Shown: positions 28,358-37,319 of the stretch, in pieces
How the letters are laid out: each line of letters begins with the position of its first letter
How positions within the stretch are numbered: the first letter of the stretch is position 1
Source of the DNA: Pinibacter sp031553495
GTDB lineage: Bacteria; Bacteroidota; Bacteroidia; Chitinophagales; Chitinophagaceae
Assembly (NCBI GenBank): GCA_031553495.1
Contig: JAVBLN010000011.1
Location: 110,397 to 174,396, forward strand
Length of the DNA: 64,000 bases
Direction: 5' to 3'
The notes under the pieces: generated by a model
Seen by the model: only the letters and a program-made list of their open reading frames with translations
Told to the model about the DNA's origin: nothing
The model's database searches: none
Position numbers and translations under genes: made by a program

Positions 28358-28628
28358 AAAACAACGTTATAACGTTGCCTATTAATTTATTATTAAAAAT
28401 ACCTTTTAGTAGTCGCAAATTTACCTGTTTTAGGAATGAAAACCAGTTTATAACGCCATTTTTTGATGTGTTTTTCACTTTTTAGTAAGGATTTACCGAA
28501 AAAAATTCAGATGATAAACAGCTACTATGAAATTTTACCCCAAATGATAATTGCCGTAAGAAAGAAATGGCACAAATGTTGAATACAAGTGTCGGACACA
28601 CATTGCATTAAATATTTAATACTTTTAC
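28358..28628. other. Upstream region of gyrA, no gene recognised
   Basis: AT-rich sequence that should hold the gyrA promoter on the minus strand. I cannot place a convincing TAnnTTTG box. Confidence 0.4.
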
Positions 28629-28763
28629 ATGAAATCCATTATAACCCTAATTTTTTTGATAATTACCGTGACCACACTCCATGCGCTAAGAATTTATGAA
28701 AAACACAAAAAACCAAAAGGAACTGTGAAAATGATTCGATCTAAAGAATTAGCCGGAAACTGA
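28629..28763 (+). CDS. Possible 44-aa membrane peptide
   Basis: ATG-started frame MKSIITLIFLIITVTTLHAL followed by a basic tail RIYEKHKKPKG. It reads as one membrane helix or a signal-like segment plus a positively charged tail. A TACTTTTA sequence just upstream is only a weak -7 match. No homologue recognised; it could be a chance ORF. Confidence 0.3.
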   Translation: MKSIITLIFLIITVTTLHALRIYEKHKKPKGTVKMIRSKELAGN

Positions 28764-28858
28764 TTGTTATAAAGAAATGCTAATTTTAAACAACTGGTTA
28801 AGCGGCACTATTTTTTATACTCCGTAAAGTATAAAGGTTTGCAGTGTTTTTTGGGACC

Positions 28859-28922
28859 GGCGATATTACTACTATTAAGCATCGTTGTGTCACTCACTTG
28901 TACGGTAGTAATGCTATTTAGC
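28859..28922 (+). repeat. IR-1 copy, plus orientation, with extended flanks
   Basis: GGCGATATTACTACTATTAA arm, T-type centre, second arm GGTAGTAATGCTATTTAGC. The flanks also align with the inverted copy at 42647: a TTTATACT...AGTATAAA block outside, and GGTTGAAACA...TTTATACAGCGTAT on the inside. Confidence 0.9.
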
Positions 28923-28969
28923 GGGTTGAAACAGTCTTGACTAAATTTATACAGCGTATCGCAAAAGTA

Positions 28970-28977
28970 TAATTTTG
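28970..28977 (+). promoter_or_regulatory. -7 box of the beta-barrel gene
   Basis: TAATTTTG matches TAnnTTTG, 28 bp upstream of the ATG. It lies within the extended flank of the IR-1 copy at 28859, so the repeat may have supplied or displaced promoter sequence. Confidence 0.5.
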
Positions 28978-29005
28978 ATTTAGTACCATTTTTAAACATA
29001 AACAG

Positions 29006-29605
29006 ATGATTATGAAAAGACTTCTTTTTTCTTCGGTGCTTTTAATAAGCCTTGCAGGATATTCTCAAAAGTTTCAACTTGGTTTAAAAGGCGGTGTAAA
29101 TATCAGCAATTTTAGTGGCGATGATTTTGCCGACACTAAGAAAAATGCACTTGTAGGATTCCACGCCGGCGGCTTTGTTAATTACCAATTCGGAAACACC
29201 ATCTCAGTACAACCGGAAGTATTGTTTTCTACACAGGGAGCCACACTTGAAGACCGCGAATCGGGCAAAAAAGAAGATTTGAAATTGAATTATGTAAGCA
29301 TTCCGGTAATGTTGAAGGCCAAAAGTAACAGCGGCTTTTATATAGAAACAGGCCCGGTAGTTTCAATTAATGTAAGTGGTGATGATTTTGACAATCAAAG
29401 TGTGAAGGATATAACCAAAGGTGCCGATTTTTCATGGGCTGTCGGTTTGGGATTTCATAGCCGCATTGGCCTGGGAATTGGCGCAAGGTATAACGTTGGT
29501 TTATCTAAAGTTGGCGACGTAAGTGGCGTTTCATGGGAAAACACCAATTTTAAAAACAGCGTTGTACAAATAGGTTTGTTTTATACCATTTTTAATAATA
29601 AATAG
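29006..29605 (+). CDS. PorT-type outer membrane beta-barrel protein
   Basis: 199 residues. Signal peptide MIMKRLLFSSVLLISLAGYS (ATG at 29012 is an equally good start). The mature part begins FQLGLKGGVNISNFSGDDF and shows alternating strands with aromatic girdles (VGFHAGGFVNYQFG, GLGIGARYNVGL), ending VVQIGLFYTIF, typical of eight-stranded Bacteroidota barrels. Role in the outer membrane unknown. It is flanked by IR-1 copies in opposite orientations (28859 plus, 29780 minus). Confidence 0.85.
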   Translation: MIMKRLLFSSVLLISLAGYSQKFQLGLKGGVNISNFSGDDFADTKKNALVGFHAGGFVNYQFGNTISVQPEVLFSTQGATLEDRESGKKEDLKLNYVSIPVMLKAKSNSGFYIETGPVVSINVSGDDFDNQSVKDITKGADFSWAVGLGFHSRIGLGIGARYNVGLSKVGDVSGVSWENTNFKNSVVQIGLFYTIFNNK

Positions 29606-29612
29606 TGAAATA

Positions 29613-29684
29613 GGAGAAGGCAGCGGGCAGTAGAGAGTTGTCAGCTGTTATTTTCCAGTTGCAGGTGTTGGAGTACTTCTCGCC
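29613..29684. repeat. Short-word repeats
   Basis: gaaggcagcgggcagtagag and a following cagctg...ccagttgcaggtg stretch belong to the GGCAGT word family. No gene. Confidence 0.5.
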
Positions 29685-29770
29685 TTGTCACGTCCTGAAA
29701 AAAGTAGACATTTCTTTTAGTTGGTTATCACGCAATTGGCTCTTACATGTCGAACAGCACCGTTGTTTTA
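29685..29770 (+). repeat. Element B copy
   Basis: Begins TTGTCACGTCCTGAAAAAAG, then GTAGACA, CGCAATTGGCTCTTACATGT, CGAACAGCACCGTTG. Same block order as 22174-22247. It runs directly into the IR-1 copy at 29780. Confidence 0.6.
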
Positions 29771-29779
29771 CCACGAGGG

Positions 29780-29845
29780 GCACAATAGATATTCTACCGA
29801 CGAACGGATTGCGACGCAACGATGACGCCATGAAAAACCGCTGCC
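29780..29845 (-). repeat. IR-1 copy, minus orientation, GCCATGAAAAAC variant
   Basis: GCACAATAGATATTCTACCG, then centre GGATTGCGACGCAACGATGA, then GCCATGAAAAACCGCTGCC, with outer GGTACCATAAAAT. It shares the variant arm with 17924. Confidence 0.78.
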
Positions 29846-29940
29846 GGTACCATAAAATATACACTCAAACAGCTTCTAATTGTATACCTTATACTTTTCA
29901 AAAAAATACCAACCGTTTTTGACCAATTTCCAAAAATAAA

Positions 29941-29965
29941 AAGGTGAAGGAACACCCTTCACCCT
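29941..29965 (-). terminator. Likely terminator downstream of the ferredoxin gene
   Basis: 8-bp stem GGTGAAGG / CCTTCACC with a 5-base loop. On the minus strand it is followed by TTTTTATTTTT. It lies about 180 bp after the ferredoxin stop. Confidence 0.65.
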
Positions 29966-30141
29966 TTATACCCAGCGGGAAATATCACCCGCTTATTGAA
30001 GTAGCACGAGGCTACAGTAAAAGCATTTTTGTACTGTTAAGGTAGGTAATAAAACTGTTTTTAAAAAATTTTTTAGCACTAATTTTTACACTTTAACACT
30101 TCTCAAATTTTGTTGAATCTAAAAGATGAAATTTTCATTTT

Positions 30142-30489
30142 CTACAAATGCATTTTTTCTTTTTTAGCCATTAGTTCTTCCACTGTTTCCGTGTACATTT
30201 CATCAGGCACACAACAATCAACGGGACATACGGCGGCACACTGAGGCTCTTCATGAAATCCCTGGCATTCCGTACATTTATTTGGTACTATATAATATGT
30301 ATCTACACTTATGGGTGCATTACGCTGGTCTGCATCCACTGATGATCCGTCCATTAAGGTGTATACTCCTTTTACAGTAGTGCCATCAGCCATAGCCCAC
30401 TCTACTCCGCCTTCGTAAATCGCATTATTAGGACATTCCGGCTCACAAGCTCCGCAGTTTATACATTCATCGGTAATTTTTATTGCCAT
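30142..30489 (-). CDS. 4Fe-4S ferredoxin
   Basis: 115 residues. The first cluster motif is CINCGACEPECP near the N-terminus; the second is CTECQGFHEEPQCAAVCPVDC, with a longer spacer as in Allochromatium-type 2[4Fe-4S] ferredoxins. It carries electrons to unidentified redox enzymes in the cytoplasm. It is divergent from the acyl-CoA reductase gene with 60 bp between starts, an arrangement I associate with Bacteroidota genomes; shared regulation is possible. Confidence 0.92.
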   Translation of the reverse strand: MAIKITDECINCGACEPECPNNAIYEGGVEWAMADGTTVKGVYTLMDGSSVDADQRNAPISVDTYYIVPNKCTECQGFHEEPQCAAVCPVDCCVPDEMYTETVEELMAKKEKMHL

Positions 30490-30519
30490 ATTCTTAATTT
30501 TTAAGGAATTGTTTTAGTG

Positions 30520-30527
30520 TAACTTTG
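30520..30527 (+). promoter_or_regulatory. -7 box of the acyl-CoA reductase gene
   Basis: TAACTTTG, a perfect TAnnTTTG, 22 bp before the ATG. No clear -33 match. Confidence 0.6.
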
Positions 30528-30549
30528 CGCACAAATTTATGAATGTAAT

Positions 30550-31557
30550 ATGAACTTACAACATCGAATTAACTTGTTGGTTCGTTTGGGTGAATATGTT
30601 TCAGAAGAAAATGAAGAATTTAAAAACACCAAAGAAAAAGCAACCCGTGAAAATGCATGGTTTACATCCGAATTCATAGCCATTGCCATCAAAAATATTG
30701 CTAAACAATTTCTGCAGGAAGATAAATTATCCGCATTTGCAGCCTCCTATAAACTTGCACAGGAAAATCGAAATATCAAAAATGTGGGCATTGTGATGGC
30801 CGGCAATATTCCTCTGGTTGGGTTTCACGATTTCTTATGCGTGTTTCTTTGTGGTCATACATCCACCATTAAAACATCTTCGAAAGACGATGTGCTTATT
30901 AAGCATCTCGCAAACAAATTAATTGCATGGGATGACACTTGCAGGGAGTTTATTTCATTTGCTGAAATCCTGAAAGGGTGCGATGCTTATATTGCAACCG
31001 GCAGTAATAATTCGGCGCGATATTTTGATTATTATTTTTCGAAATATCCAAGTATAATCCGCCGCAACCGAACATCTGTTGCCGTACTGACAGGAAATGA
31101 AACTATGGAACAATTGGATAAACTTAGCGCTGATATACATCTATATTTCGGATTGGGTTGCCGCAATGTGACACAATTGCTGGTTCCTGAAAATTACGAT
31201 TTCGTTCCGCTGCTGAATGTGATGAAAAAATACGTTTATTTTTCCGATCATAATAAATACAAAAACAACTACGATTACCAATTGTCGCTGCATATTTTAA
31301 ACAACAAATTTTATATGACAAATGGTAGCATTATTCTTGTAGAAAACGATTCGCCGTTCTCTCCTATCAGCCAGTTGCATTACAGATTTTACAAAAATGC
31401 AGATGATGTAAGACAAATGATTTTGCCGAATGCCGTTCAATGTATAACAGGCGAAAAATTTACTCCTTTTGGCATTGCCCAACAACCTTCATTAACAGAT
31501 TTTGCCGATGGCGTGGATACTATGAAATTCCTGATTGAGAAGGTGGATACTTTTTAG
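30550..31557 (+). CDS. LuxC-like acyl-CoA reductase
   Basis: 335 residues, shorter than LuxC proper but covering the acyl-CoA reductase fold. It includes IKNVGIVMAGNIPLVGFHDF (nucleotide-binding region), IIRRNRTSVAVLTGNE, and the probable catalytic cysteine in YFGLGCRNVTQLLVPE. Family knowledge: it reduces acyl-CoA to aldehyde with NAD(P)H through a thioester on the cysteine. The physiological substrate in Bacteroidota is unclear. No luxAB-like genes are nearby. Confidence 0.85.
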   Translation: MNLQHRINLLVRLGEYVSEENEEFKNTKEKATRENAWFTSEFIAIAIKNIAKQFLQEDKLSAFAASYKLAQENRNIKNVGIVMAGNIPLVGFHDFLCVFLCGHTSTIKTSSKDDVLIKHLANKLIAWDDTCREFISFAEILKGCDAYIATGSNNSARYFDYYFSKYPSIIRRNRTSVAVLTGNETMEQLDKLSADIHLYFGLGCRNVTQLLVPENYDFVPLLNVMKKYVYFSDHNKYKNNYDYQLSLHILNNKFYMTNGSIILVENDSPFSPISQLHYRFYKNADDVRQMILPNAVQCITGEKFTPFGIAQQPSLTDFADGVDTMKFLIEKVDTF

Positions 31558-31635
31558 TTGTAAAGAAGGTGAAGTCAGAAGATATATTATGTGCGGCAAT
31601 GTCACTATCTTAGAAAAGAGAATATTTATGGGCCC

Positions 31636-31699
31636 GGCTAATAATAAGCATGGGGCTTTTGTTGCGTCGCACTCTTGTACGTTGGGTTCGCTATTCAGC
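31636..31699 (+). repeat. IR-1 copy, plus orientation, C-type centre, eroded arms
   Basis: GGCTAATAATAAGCATGGGG, centre GTTGCGTCGCACTCTTGTAC, second arm GTTGGGTTCGCTATTCAGC. Outer TTTATGGGCCC. Left half of a 224-bp pair. Confidence 0.8.
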
Positions 31700-31794
31700 G
31701 TTTCAATAATTGGAGAGGTGTGAATGCTAAAGGTGTTAGATTAAGCTAGACATTTCTTTTCTACTGCTAACTGCCTGCTGCCCACGGTCAACCC

Positions 31795-31859
31795 GCTCAA
31801 TAGCATTACTACGGCACAAGTGAGTGACACAACCGGAGCTTAATAGTAGCACTACCGCT
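31795..31859 (-). repeat. IR-1 copy, minus orientation
   Basis: GCTCAATAGCATTACTACGG, T-type centre, AGCTTAATAGTAGCACTACC. Preceded by actgcctgctgcccacggtc words. With 31636 it forms a compact inverted pair enclosing only 95 bp. Confidence 0.9.
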
Positions 31860-31909
31860 GATACCCAAAAAAACAATGCACATCTGTATACCAAATTACC
31901 TTCTACGGC

Positions 31910-33193
31910 TCACTGTTGCACCATCTTTATCATCAATGTCAGTTCTTCCAGCAATTCATCTTCTTTTCCGGTATAACCTACTTTTACAAAACGGATATTC
32001 CCTTTGGGATCGATAACATATTTTGAAGGCATTCCTTCTAAATCATAGCTTTTTCCAACGCTGTTATCATTATCCAGTAATACATTAAAGTTGAAGTTTT
32101 TAAAATCGTCCTTCGCCATAAAGTTCTTCACTTTGGTAGTTTTATCGCTTCCTACTTCTTTTGTTGATATAAAAAGGAATACCACATTTTTGTCGTTTTT
32201 AAACCGGTCGATTGTTTTTTGCATGGCAGGAAAGGAAGCCACACACGGCACGCACCACGTTGCCCAAAAATCCAACACAACTGTTTTTCCTTTTAATGAT
32301 TTTAGTGAAACCGTTTCGCCATCGAGGTTAACGAGGTTAAAATCCGCAGCTTTCTTATTGATCATTATTCTTCTCAATGTATCTTCAGCTTTACCAATTA
32401 CCTCGCTTTGCAGTTTGGCCAGGTAAGCATCATATCCTTTGATGCTTTTTTTATTTTTTGCATACACTTCTTTAAGAGCGGCTTGCCCATTTTCGTTCAG
32501 CATTCCTGTGCGCATAAGTCTTTCCAGCTCCTTTTGCGCCTTGGCTGCCGGTTGTGTTTTAGCAAGCAACAACGCGTAATGCTCGTTATACTGCCAATTG
32601 GAGCTGTTTTGAAGATCCACCGCCGCTTTTTGGGAATATGGATAGCCTTCCGCATAATCTTTATTAAGGTAACATGCATAAGCAAGCACATCCAGGTGGT
32701 CGGCATACACATTATTCATCCTGACCTTAAAAGCGCTATCGTTTACCGGAGGATTTTTTCCATCCCTGCCGGGTACTGGTTTGTTAAGTCTTGTTTTTTC
32801 AAATCCCTTTAGCGCTTCTGTGGCAAATTTTTTCGCATAAGCAGGGTATTTATTTTGGGAAACCAGCTTTTTTGCAAAATTCAGATATGAAAAGGCAAAT
32901 TCTTCCGCACCTATTTTTGAAGCATATTTTTCATACTCCTTCACACTGTCCAATTCCTGGTAAGCTGCCGCCATGGCTGCATTCAACGATCGTTGCTCCC
33001 GTGCCGACTCATTACTTTCCGTTATCCAATATTGAGCGGCAAATTGATTATATAATACTTCTTTTTTGGCAAGATCCTTTTCTTTCATTACAGAAAAAAA
33101 GAAGTTTCTACGCACCGAATCCATCTCTTGCTGAGCATGTATTGCATATGAACACACGAGCGAAACTATAAGGAAACTAATTTTTCGTAACAT
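31910..33193 (-). CDS. TlpA-like secreted thiol-disulfide protein
   Basis: 427 residues from the ATG at 33193 (MLRKISFLIVSLVCSYAIHA). The frame is open upstream without a signal, so the later start is chosen. Helical, TPR-like N-terminal two thirds, then a thioredoxin fold (ADFNLVNLDGETVSLKSLKG) with redox motif WATWCVPC and a Cys pair CVPC. The cis-proline region is MPSKYVIDPKGNI. Family knowledge: periplasmic thiol oxidoreductase. It begins 68 bp after the metalloprotease on the same strand, probably one operon, and could keep secreted enzymes or their thiols in the right redox state. Confidence 0.88.
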   Translation of the reverse strand: MLRKISFLIVSLVCSYAIHAQQEMDSVRRNFFFSVMKEKDLAKKEVLYNQFAAQYWITESNESAREQRSLNAAMAAAYQELDSVKEYEKYASKIGAEEFAFSYLNFAKKLVSQNKYPAYAKKFATEALKGFEKTRLNKPVPGRDGKNPPVNDSAFKVRMNNVYADHLDVLAYACYLNKDYAEGYPYSQKAAVDLQNSSNWQYNEHYALLLAKTQPAAKAQKELERLMRTGMLNENGQAALKEVYAKNKKSIKGYDAYLAKLQSEVIGKAEDTLRRIMINKKAADFNLVNLDGETVSLKSLKGKTVVLDFWATWCVPCVASFPAMQKTIDRFKNDKNVVFLFISTKEVGSDKTTKVKNFMAKDDFKNFNFNVLLDNDNSVGKSYDLEGMPSKYVIDPKGNIRFVKVGYTGKEDELLEELTLMIKMVQQ

Positions 33194-33261
33194 ATTAAAT
33201 TCTTTAAAAACAGCGGGAGGTTTTATGAACGCTACCCGCTGTTGATATTCAAACAAATTTT

Positions 33262-35856
33262 CTAATCGTTTTTAGTTGCTGTTTTTATAGCCGCATTGAT
33301 GAGATCGATCATATCCTGCAAATGAGCTTTGGTGCGTGCATCTGAATAGAATGGCATAGCTGCTTTAATTTCTGCTACCAATTGCTTACCATGCGCTTTT
33401 GCAAGACCCGGCAACTCATTATAGCGTGCAGACATTGGCATTGTAGATACCATCATTGGCGACGCTTCTGACCTGGAAGAAGGCCCTGTAATCATGAATG
33501 ATAATTTATCTACATAAGATTTTTGCAAAGACTTGCGATAAATATCTATTGGTTTATGAGTGTTAAGCTCCGACCAGATTCCTTTTTTCAAATCGTTCCA
33601 CATTTCGGGTAAGGTGTAAGCATCATCACCCTTCCAGGCTTCAAATTTTAGAAAACCGTAACCAATAGCTCTGTTAAACAACCTGTCCAACTGAGCTTCC
33701 TGCAATAAACTGATTGTAGAATACGGATCAACACCGGTAAGAAGACTATATCTTCTATTAATGAGCCATTCCGGGGTAGTAAATAAATTTTCCTGTAGGA
33801 AAGCCATCGCTTCTTTCTGCGTGGCTTTTGGTACAAACTCATGTATTACACCACCCTGCTCAATAGATTTAGGTGTGGTTTTCATACCACCAATGTTTTT
33901 TGCCGCATGCGTCATATAACGACCAAATTGATTAACTACCTCTTTGTACATTGTACCCAGGTCATTATATCCTTCATTAGGTTGTTTAGTCCACTCTTCA
34001 AGTTGTGGCAAAATACGTTTCAGGTTTTTTATACCATAAGCGCCGGCTTTCATCGCATTATCACCCAGGTCTTCATTTTGGCAACGCGGATCGAGCATAT
34101 CGGTTTCCGTTCCAAACCATAACCGCTGATTTGCCTTTAAGCTGTCCACAATCCATTTATTGAAAAACGCGTTTTCCGCAGTGTCATTTTTAAAATCGGG
34201 AAGCCATTTGTAGCCCCATTCAATTGCCCACTTATCATAATCGCCAATGCGTGGAAATAAACCATCCCTGGTAATGCCATCTTCAGGTTGGGCCACATAG
34301 TTGAAACGTGCATAATCCATAATAGATGGCGTATGTCCGTGAATTTTCAGCCAGTTCTTATCACGCAGTTTTTCAACAGGCACCGTGGAGGATGATCCAT
34401 AATTATGCCTGAGTCCCAAAGTATGTCCCACTTCATGTGACGATACAAAACGAATAAGTTGTCCCATCAAAGAATCATCATAAACCATTTTACGGGCACC
34501 CGGGTCAACAGCCGCGGTTTGCACCATATACCAGTGGTGAATCAAAGTCATCACACTGTGATACCAGTTAATATGCGTCTCCATTATTTCGCCACTGCGC
34601 GGGTCATGCACATGCGGACCGCTTGCATTGGCAATAGGAGAAGGTTTATAAATGATAGCATTATGACGAGCATCTTCTAAACTCCATGTGGAATCATTAA
34701 CAGGCGCTTCTTTTGCAATAATGGCATTTTTAAACCCTGCTTTTTCAAATGCGCCCTGCCAGTCATTTACACCTTGCATTAAATAAGGAATCCATTTTTG
34801 GGGAGTAGTTGGGTCGATGTAATAAACGATCGGATTTTTGGGTTCTACCAATTCTCCGCGTTTGTATTTCTCAATGTCTTCATCTTTGGGTTCAAGACGA
34901 AAACGTGTAATCATACTAACCCTTTCCACACCTTGCGGATTCTTATCGAAATCAACATAGCCTGTGGCAAAATAACCTACACGGCTATCAAAATACCGTG
35001 GTTTCATCGGCACTTTAGGAAGCAATACAATTGAGGTATTCAATTCATAAGTAGCGGGAACAGAGCCGCCCATACCACCACCGCCCGGTGCAGGAGCCTG
35101 AGTGGCGTTATAAGTTTTGGTGGTTTTTATCTCCACGTTTAAAGGATAGGCGGTTATACTGTTAATATAAGATTTATCTGCCTGCACACCTGTTAAACGA
35201 TACAGGGATTTAACCTGGCCATCGAAGAAAAATATATCGTTATCGCCACTGCAAAAATCAGTTATATCAATTACTATAGAAGAATCTTTACCCCTGTTGG
35301 AATCTTTTCCTGATGTTGAATCTTTTGAAACGGGTGTAGCAAAATTAAACGCTTTGATATCGAACGAAGCGGCAATCGGTTGTAGGTTGGAATTCTTTAC
35401 ATTGCGGTACATTCCATTAGCAGACGAGTCTTTGGAATATTCCTGGAAAGAAATATTTTTTAAGAACAGTTTGTTATTCGGCCCCTTATCAAACCTGATC
35501 ACACTTTCATTGATCTGATCTCCTGCAAAACCCATTGCAGAAGGACGCACTCCGGCTGCTGCTTTCAAAATACGGCTCACTATCAGAATGTCGCGACCCA
35601 GCAATGAATCCGGTATTTCAAAATAATATTTTTCATCTACTTTGTGTACGTTGAAAAGCCCTTTAGAAGAGATGGCTTTATCTGTAATCACATCTTTATA
35701 AGGCCTTGGTCCGGGTTTGGCGCCCATCATGGGTGCACGGTTCACAGGTGCCGACGTATCCGCGTTTCTTACGGATGCAGGAACCATTTTTTGTTGCGCT
35801 TTCACACATACCAACGAAAACATCAACACAGTTGTTGCTAAAAAAACTTTCTTCAT
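33262..35856 (-). CDS. Secreted zinc-dependent metalloprotease (DUF5117/DUF5118 type)
   Basis: 864 residues from the ATG at 35856 (MKKVFLATTVLMFSLVCVKA, a signal peptide). The frame opens 39 codons earlier, without a signal. N-terminal part of the DUF5118/DUF5117 type (GRDILIVSRILKAAAGVRPS, FEIPDSLLG), then a metzincin-like zinc site HEVGHTLGLRHNYG. Catalytic residues are visible: three His and the Glu. It probably degrades peptides or proteins in the periplasm or outside. Its place downstream of the SusC/SusD genes and upstream of the TlpA-like gene suggests that its products are taken up by that importer. Confidence 0.92.
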   Translation of the reverse strand: MKKVFLATTVLMFSLVCVKAQQKMVPASVRNADTSAPVNRAPMMGAKPGPRPYKDVITDKAISSKGLFNVHKVDEKYYFEIPDSLLGRDILIVSRILKAAAGVRPSAMGFAGDQINESVIRFDKGPNNKLFLKNISFQEYSKDSSANGMYRNVKNSNLQPIAASFDIKAFNFATPVSKDSTSGKDSNRGKDSSIVIDITDFCSGDNDIFFFDGQVKSLYRLTGVQADKSYINSITAYPLNVEIKTTKTYNATQAPAPGGGGMGGSVPATYELNTSIVLLPKVPMKPRYFDSRVGYFATGYVDFDKNPQGVERVSMITRFRLEPKDEDIEKYKRGELVEPKNPIVYYIDPTTPQKWIPYLMQGVNDWQGAFEKAGFKNAIIAKEAPVNDSTWSLEDARHNAIIYKPSPIANASGPHVHDPRSGEIMETHINWYHSVMTLIHHWYMVQTAAVDPGARKMVYDDSLMGQLIRFVSSHEVGHTLGLRHNYGSSSTVPVEKLRDKNWLKIHGHTPSIMDYARFNYVAQPEDGITRDGLFPRIGDYDKWAIEWGYKWLPDFKNDTAENAFFNKWIVDSLKANQRLWFGTETDMLDPRCQNEDLGDNAMKAGAYGIKNLKRILPQLEEWTKQPNEGYNDLGTMYKEVVNQFGRYMTHAAKNIGGMKTTPKSIEQGGVIHEFVPKATQKEAMAFLQENLFTTPEWLINRRYSLLTGVDPYSTISLLQEAQLDRLFNRAIGYGFLKFEAWKGDDAYTLPEMWNDLKKGIWSELNTHKPIDIYRKSLQKSYVDKLSFMITGPSSRSEASPMMVSTMPMSARYNELPGLAKAHGKQLVAEIKAAMPFYSDARTKAHLQDMIDLINAAIKTATKND

Positions 35857-36013
35857 TATTATTCGATTATAAAATATTTTATTCTTCTTTAAGCCATTTT
35901 TGTTGGGCATGCAAATGTCGATTTTTTGACAGAATAAATCTTGATGAATTGCATTATGCACAATTAATAACATAATAATAACCGTATTTAAGACCCGTTT
36001 TTATTATGAGCCC

Positions 36014-36078
36014 AGCATTGGTATTACTATTAAACAGCCGTTGCGTCGCACTCTTGTGCGGTTGTAATTTTATTCGGC
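36014..36078 (+). repeat. IR-1 copy, plus orientation, C-type centre
   Basis: AGCATTGGTATTACTATTAA arm, centre CGTTGCGTCGCACTCTTGTG, second arm GGTTGTAATTTTATTCGGC. Outer TTTTTATTATGAGCCC. Confidence 0.8.
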
Positions 36079-36186
36079 AATAAATAACCAGGCTCAAACT
36101 TATGCTCTTATTAGTAAAAACAAATCTTGCTTATTACATATTAGCACAATAAACATCTAAAAACCAAAATTACCAACCAACAACTT

Positions 36187-36250
36187 GCTGAATAGCATTA
36201 CTACCGTACAAGTGAGTGACACAACAATGCTCAATAGTAGCAATACCGCC
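36187..36250 (-). repeat. IR-1 copy, minus orientation
   Basis: GCTGAATAGCATTACTACCG, T-type centre, GCTCAATAGTAGCAATACCG, outer GGTCCAAAAAAAACATTGCA. With 36014 it encloses 108 bp. Preceded by CAACTT, as at 42647. Confidence 0.92.
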
Positions 36251-36303
36251 GGTCCAAAAAAAACATTGCACAATATTACCCTGCCGGATGTATATCGATT
36301 TCT

Positions 36304-37302
36304 TTACCTGTTCCAGCTATTTTCAATATCGTAATTGTATTCCGACTTAAAGAAATCGACGATAACATCACGCTTTCTTGCACACAACCCTTTGCTATCC
36401 GTGGCATCTAAATAAATTAAATTAAAGTTCTCCCTTGTATTGGCAGATATTTTATTGATATAGTCCATATAATCAACCATCTGATCTTTCATGTATGCCA
36501 ATGTTCCATTTGCACGGCAAACACTATCAAGTATTATGCGATTGTCTTTATATTGTAAATACAGATTTGCCAGAGCAGCATAATCTGTAAGTTTAAATCC
36601 GGCTGGCATTGGAATGCGCCCCTTTCCTATTGCCCCATTAGCGCCAGATTGAGCAGTGTTGCCCGTCCATAAAGCCTGGTGAAAAGTTTTTTTATTGGAA
36701 GCACTATACCCGGCCGGCAAACTGAAAGACGCTGCTTTGCGCACTATTCCCAACCCGAGGCAATTAAACCCTTCTGCAAGATTTGTGGCAAGAACAGGGC
36801 CTCCCATCATACCTGCCATAACGGCTGCCGTGTCGTAACCGGTTGGCGCCGTTTTACTTGCAGTAAGCGCACGACCATATTTATACAGCAATATTTTATA
36901 AGGTAATAATTGACGCATAAGTTTATCCGGATATGTGGGACGTAACAATTTGTTCACTACATAATCGATTGCCATATTCAGGGTATCGATATCCCCTTGC
37001 TTTGTGGAATCTATCTGAATCGCATATACGCCAGGCGGGATTGTAATACCTGTTCCGGGAATGCCTTTCATGAAGAACCTGAGATCACCTTCGTTGTCAA
37101 ATTTATAAGCGATATAAGTACCTGTGCTGTTGTAAAAGTTTTGAATTGTTGTGTCATACTCACTCAACCCTTGCGGCAATTGAACCGCGCCTGAATAAAC
37201 TTTTTCAGGAGTTAATGCAACTTCTCTCTTACACGCCAGCAACAAAACCGGCAAACAAAAAAGAACAACCAGTTTTAAGAATATATTTTGATCAGTATTC
37301 AT
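36304..37302 (-). CDS. SusC/SusD-associated lipoprotein
   Basis: 332 residues with a lipobox (VLFCLPVLLLACKRE; Cys lipidation). By position and style (LSEYDTTIQNFYNSTGTYIA) it resembles the substrate-import-associated zinc metallohydrolase lipoproteins that follow some SusD genes. However, I find no HExxH in the whole sequence; the nearest is FHQALW. It is therefore either a catalytically inactive relative or a different binding lipoprotein. It starts 17 bp after susD and is clearly in the same operon; it is likely exposed at the cell surface. Confidence 0.75.
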   Translation of the reverse strand: MNTDQNIFLKLVVLFCLPVLLLACKREVALTPEKVYSGAVQLPQGLSEYDTTIQNFYNSTGTYIAYKFDNEGDLRFFMKGIPGTGITIPPGVYAIQIDSTKQGDIDTLNMAIDYVVNKLLRPTYPDKLMRQLLPYKILLYKYGRALTASKTAPTGYDTAAVMAGMMGGPVLATNLAEGFNCLGLGIVRKAASFSLPAGYSASNKKTFHQALWTGNTAQSGANGAIGKGRIPMPAGFKLTDYAALANLYLQYKDNRIILDSVCRANGTLAYMKDQMVDYMDYINKISANTRENFNLIYLDATDSKGLCARKRDVIVDFFKSEYNYDIENSWNR

Positions 37303-37319
37303 TGCAATTTTTTTAAAGA

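Noticed and set aside
35857..35973. Upstream extension of the metalloprotease frame
   Set aside because: A clear signal peptide begins at 35856.
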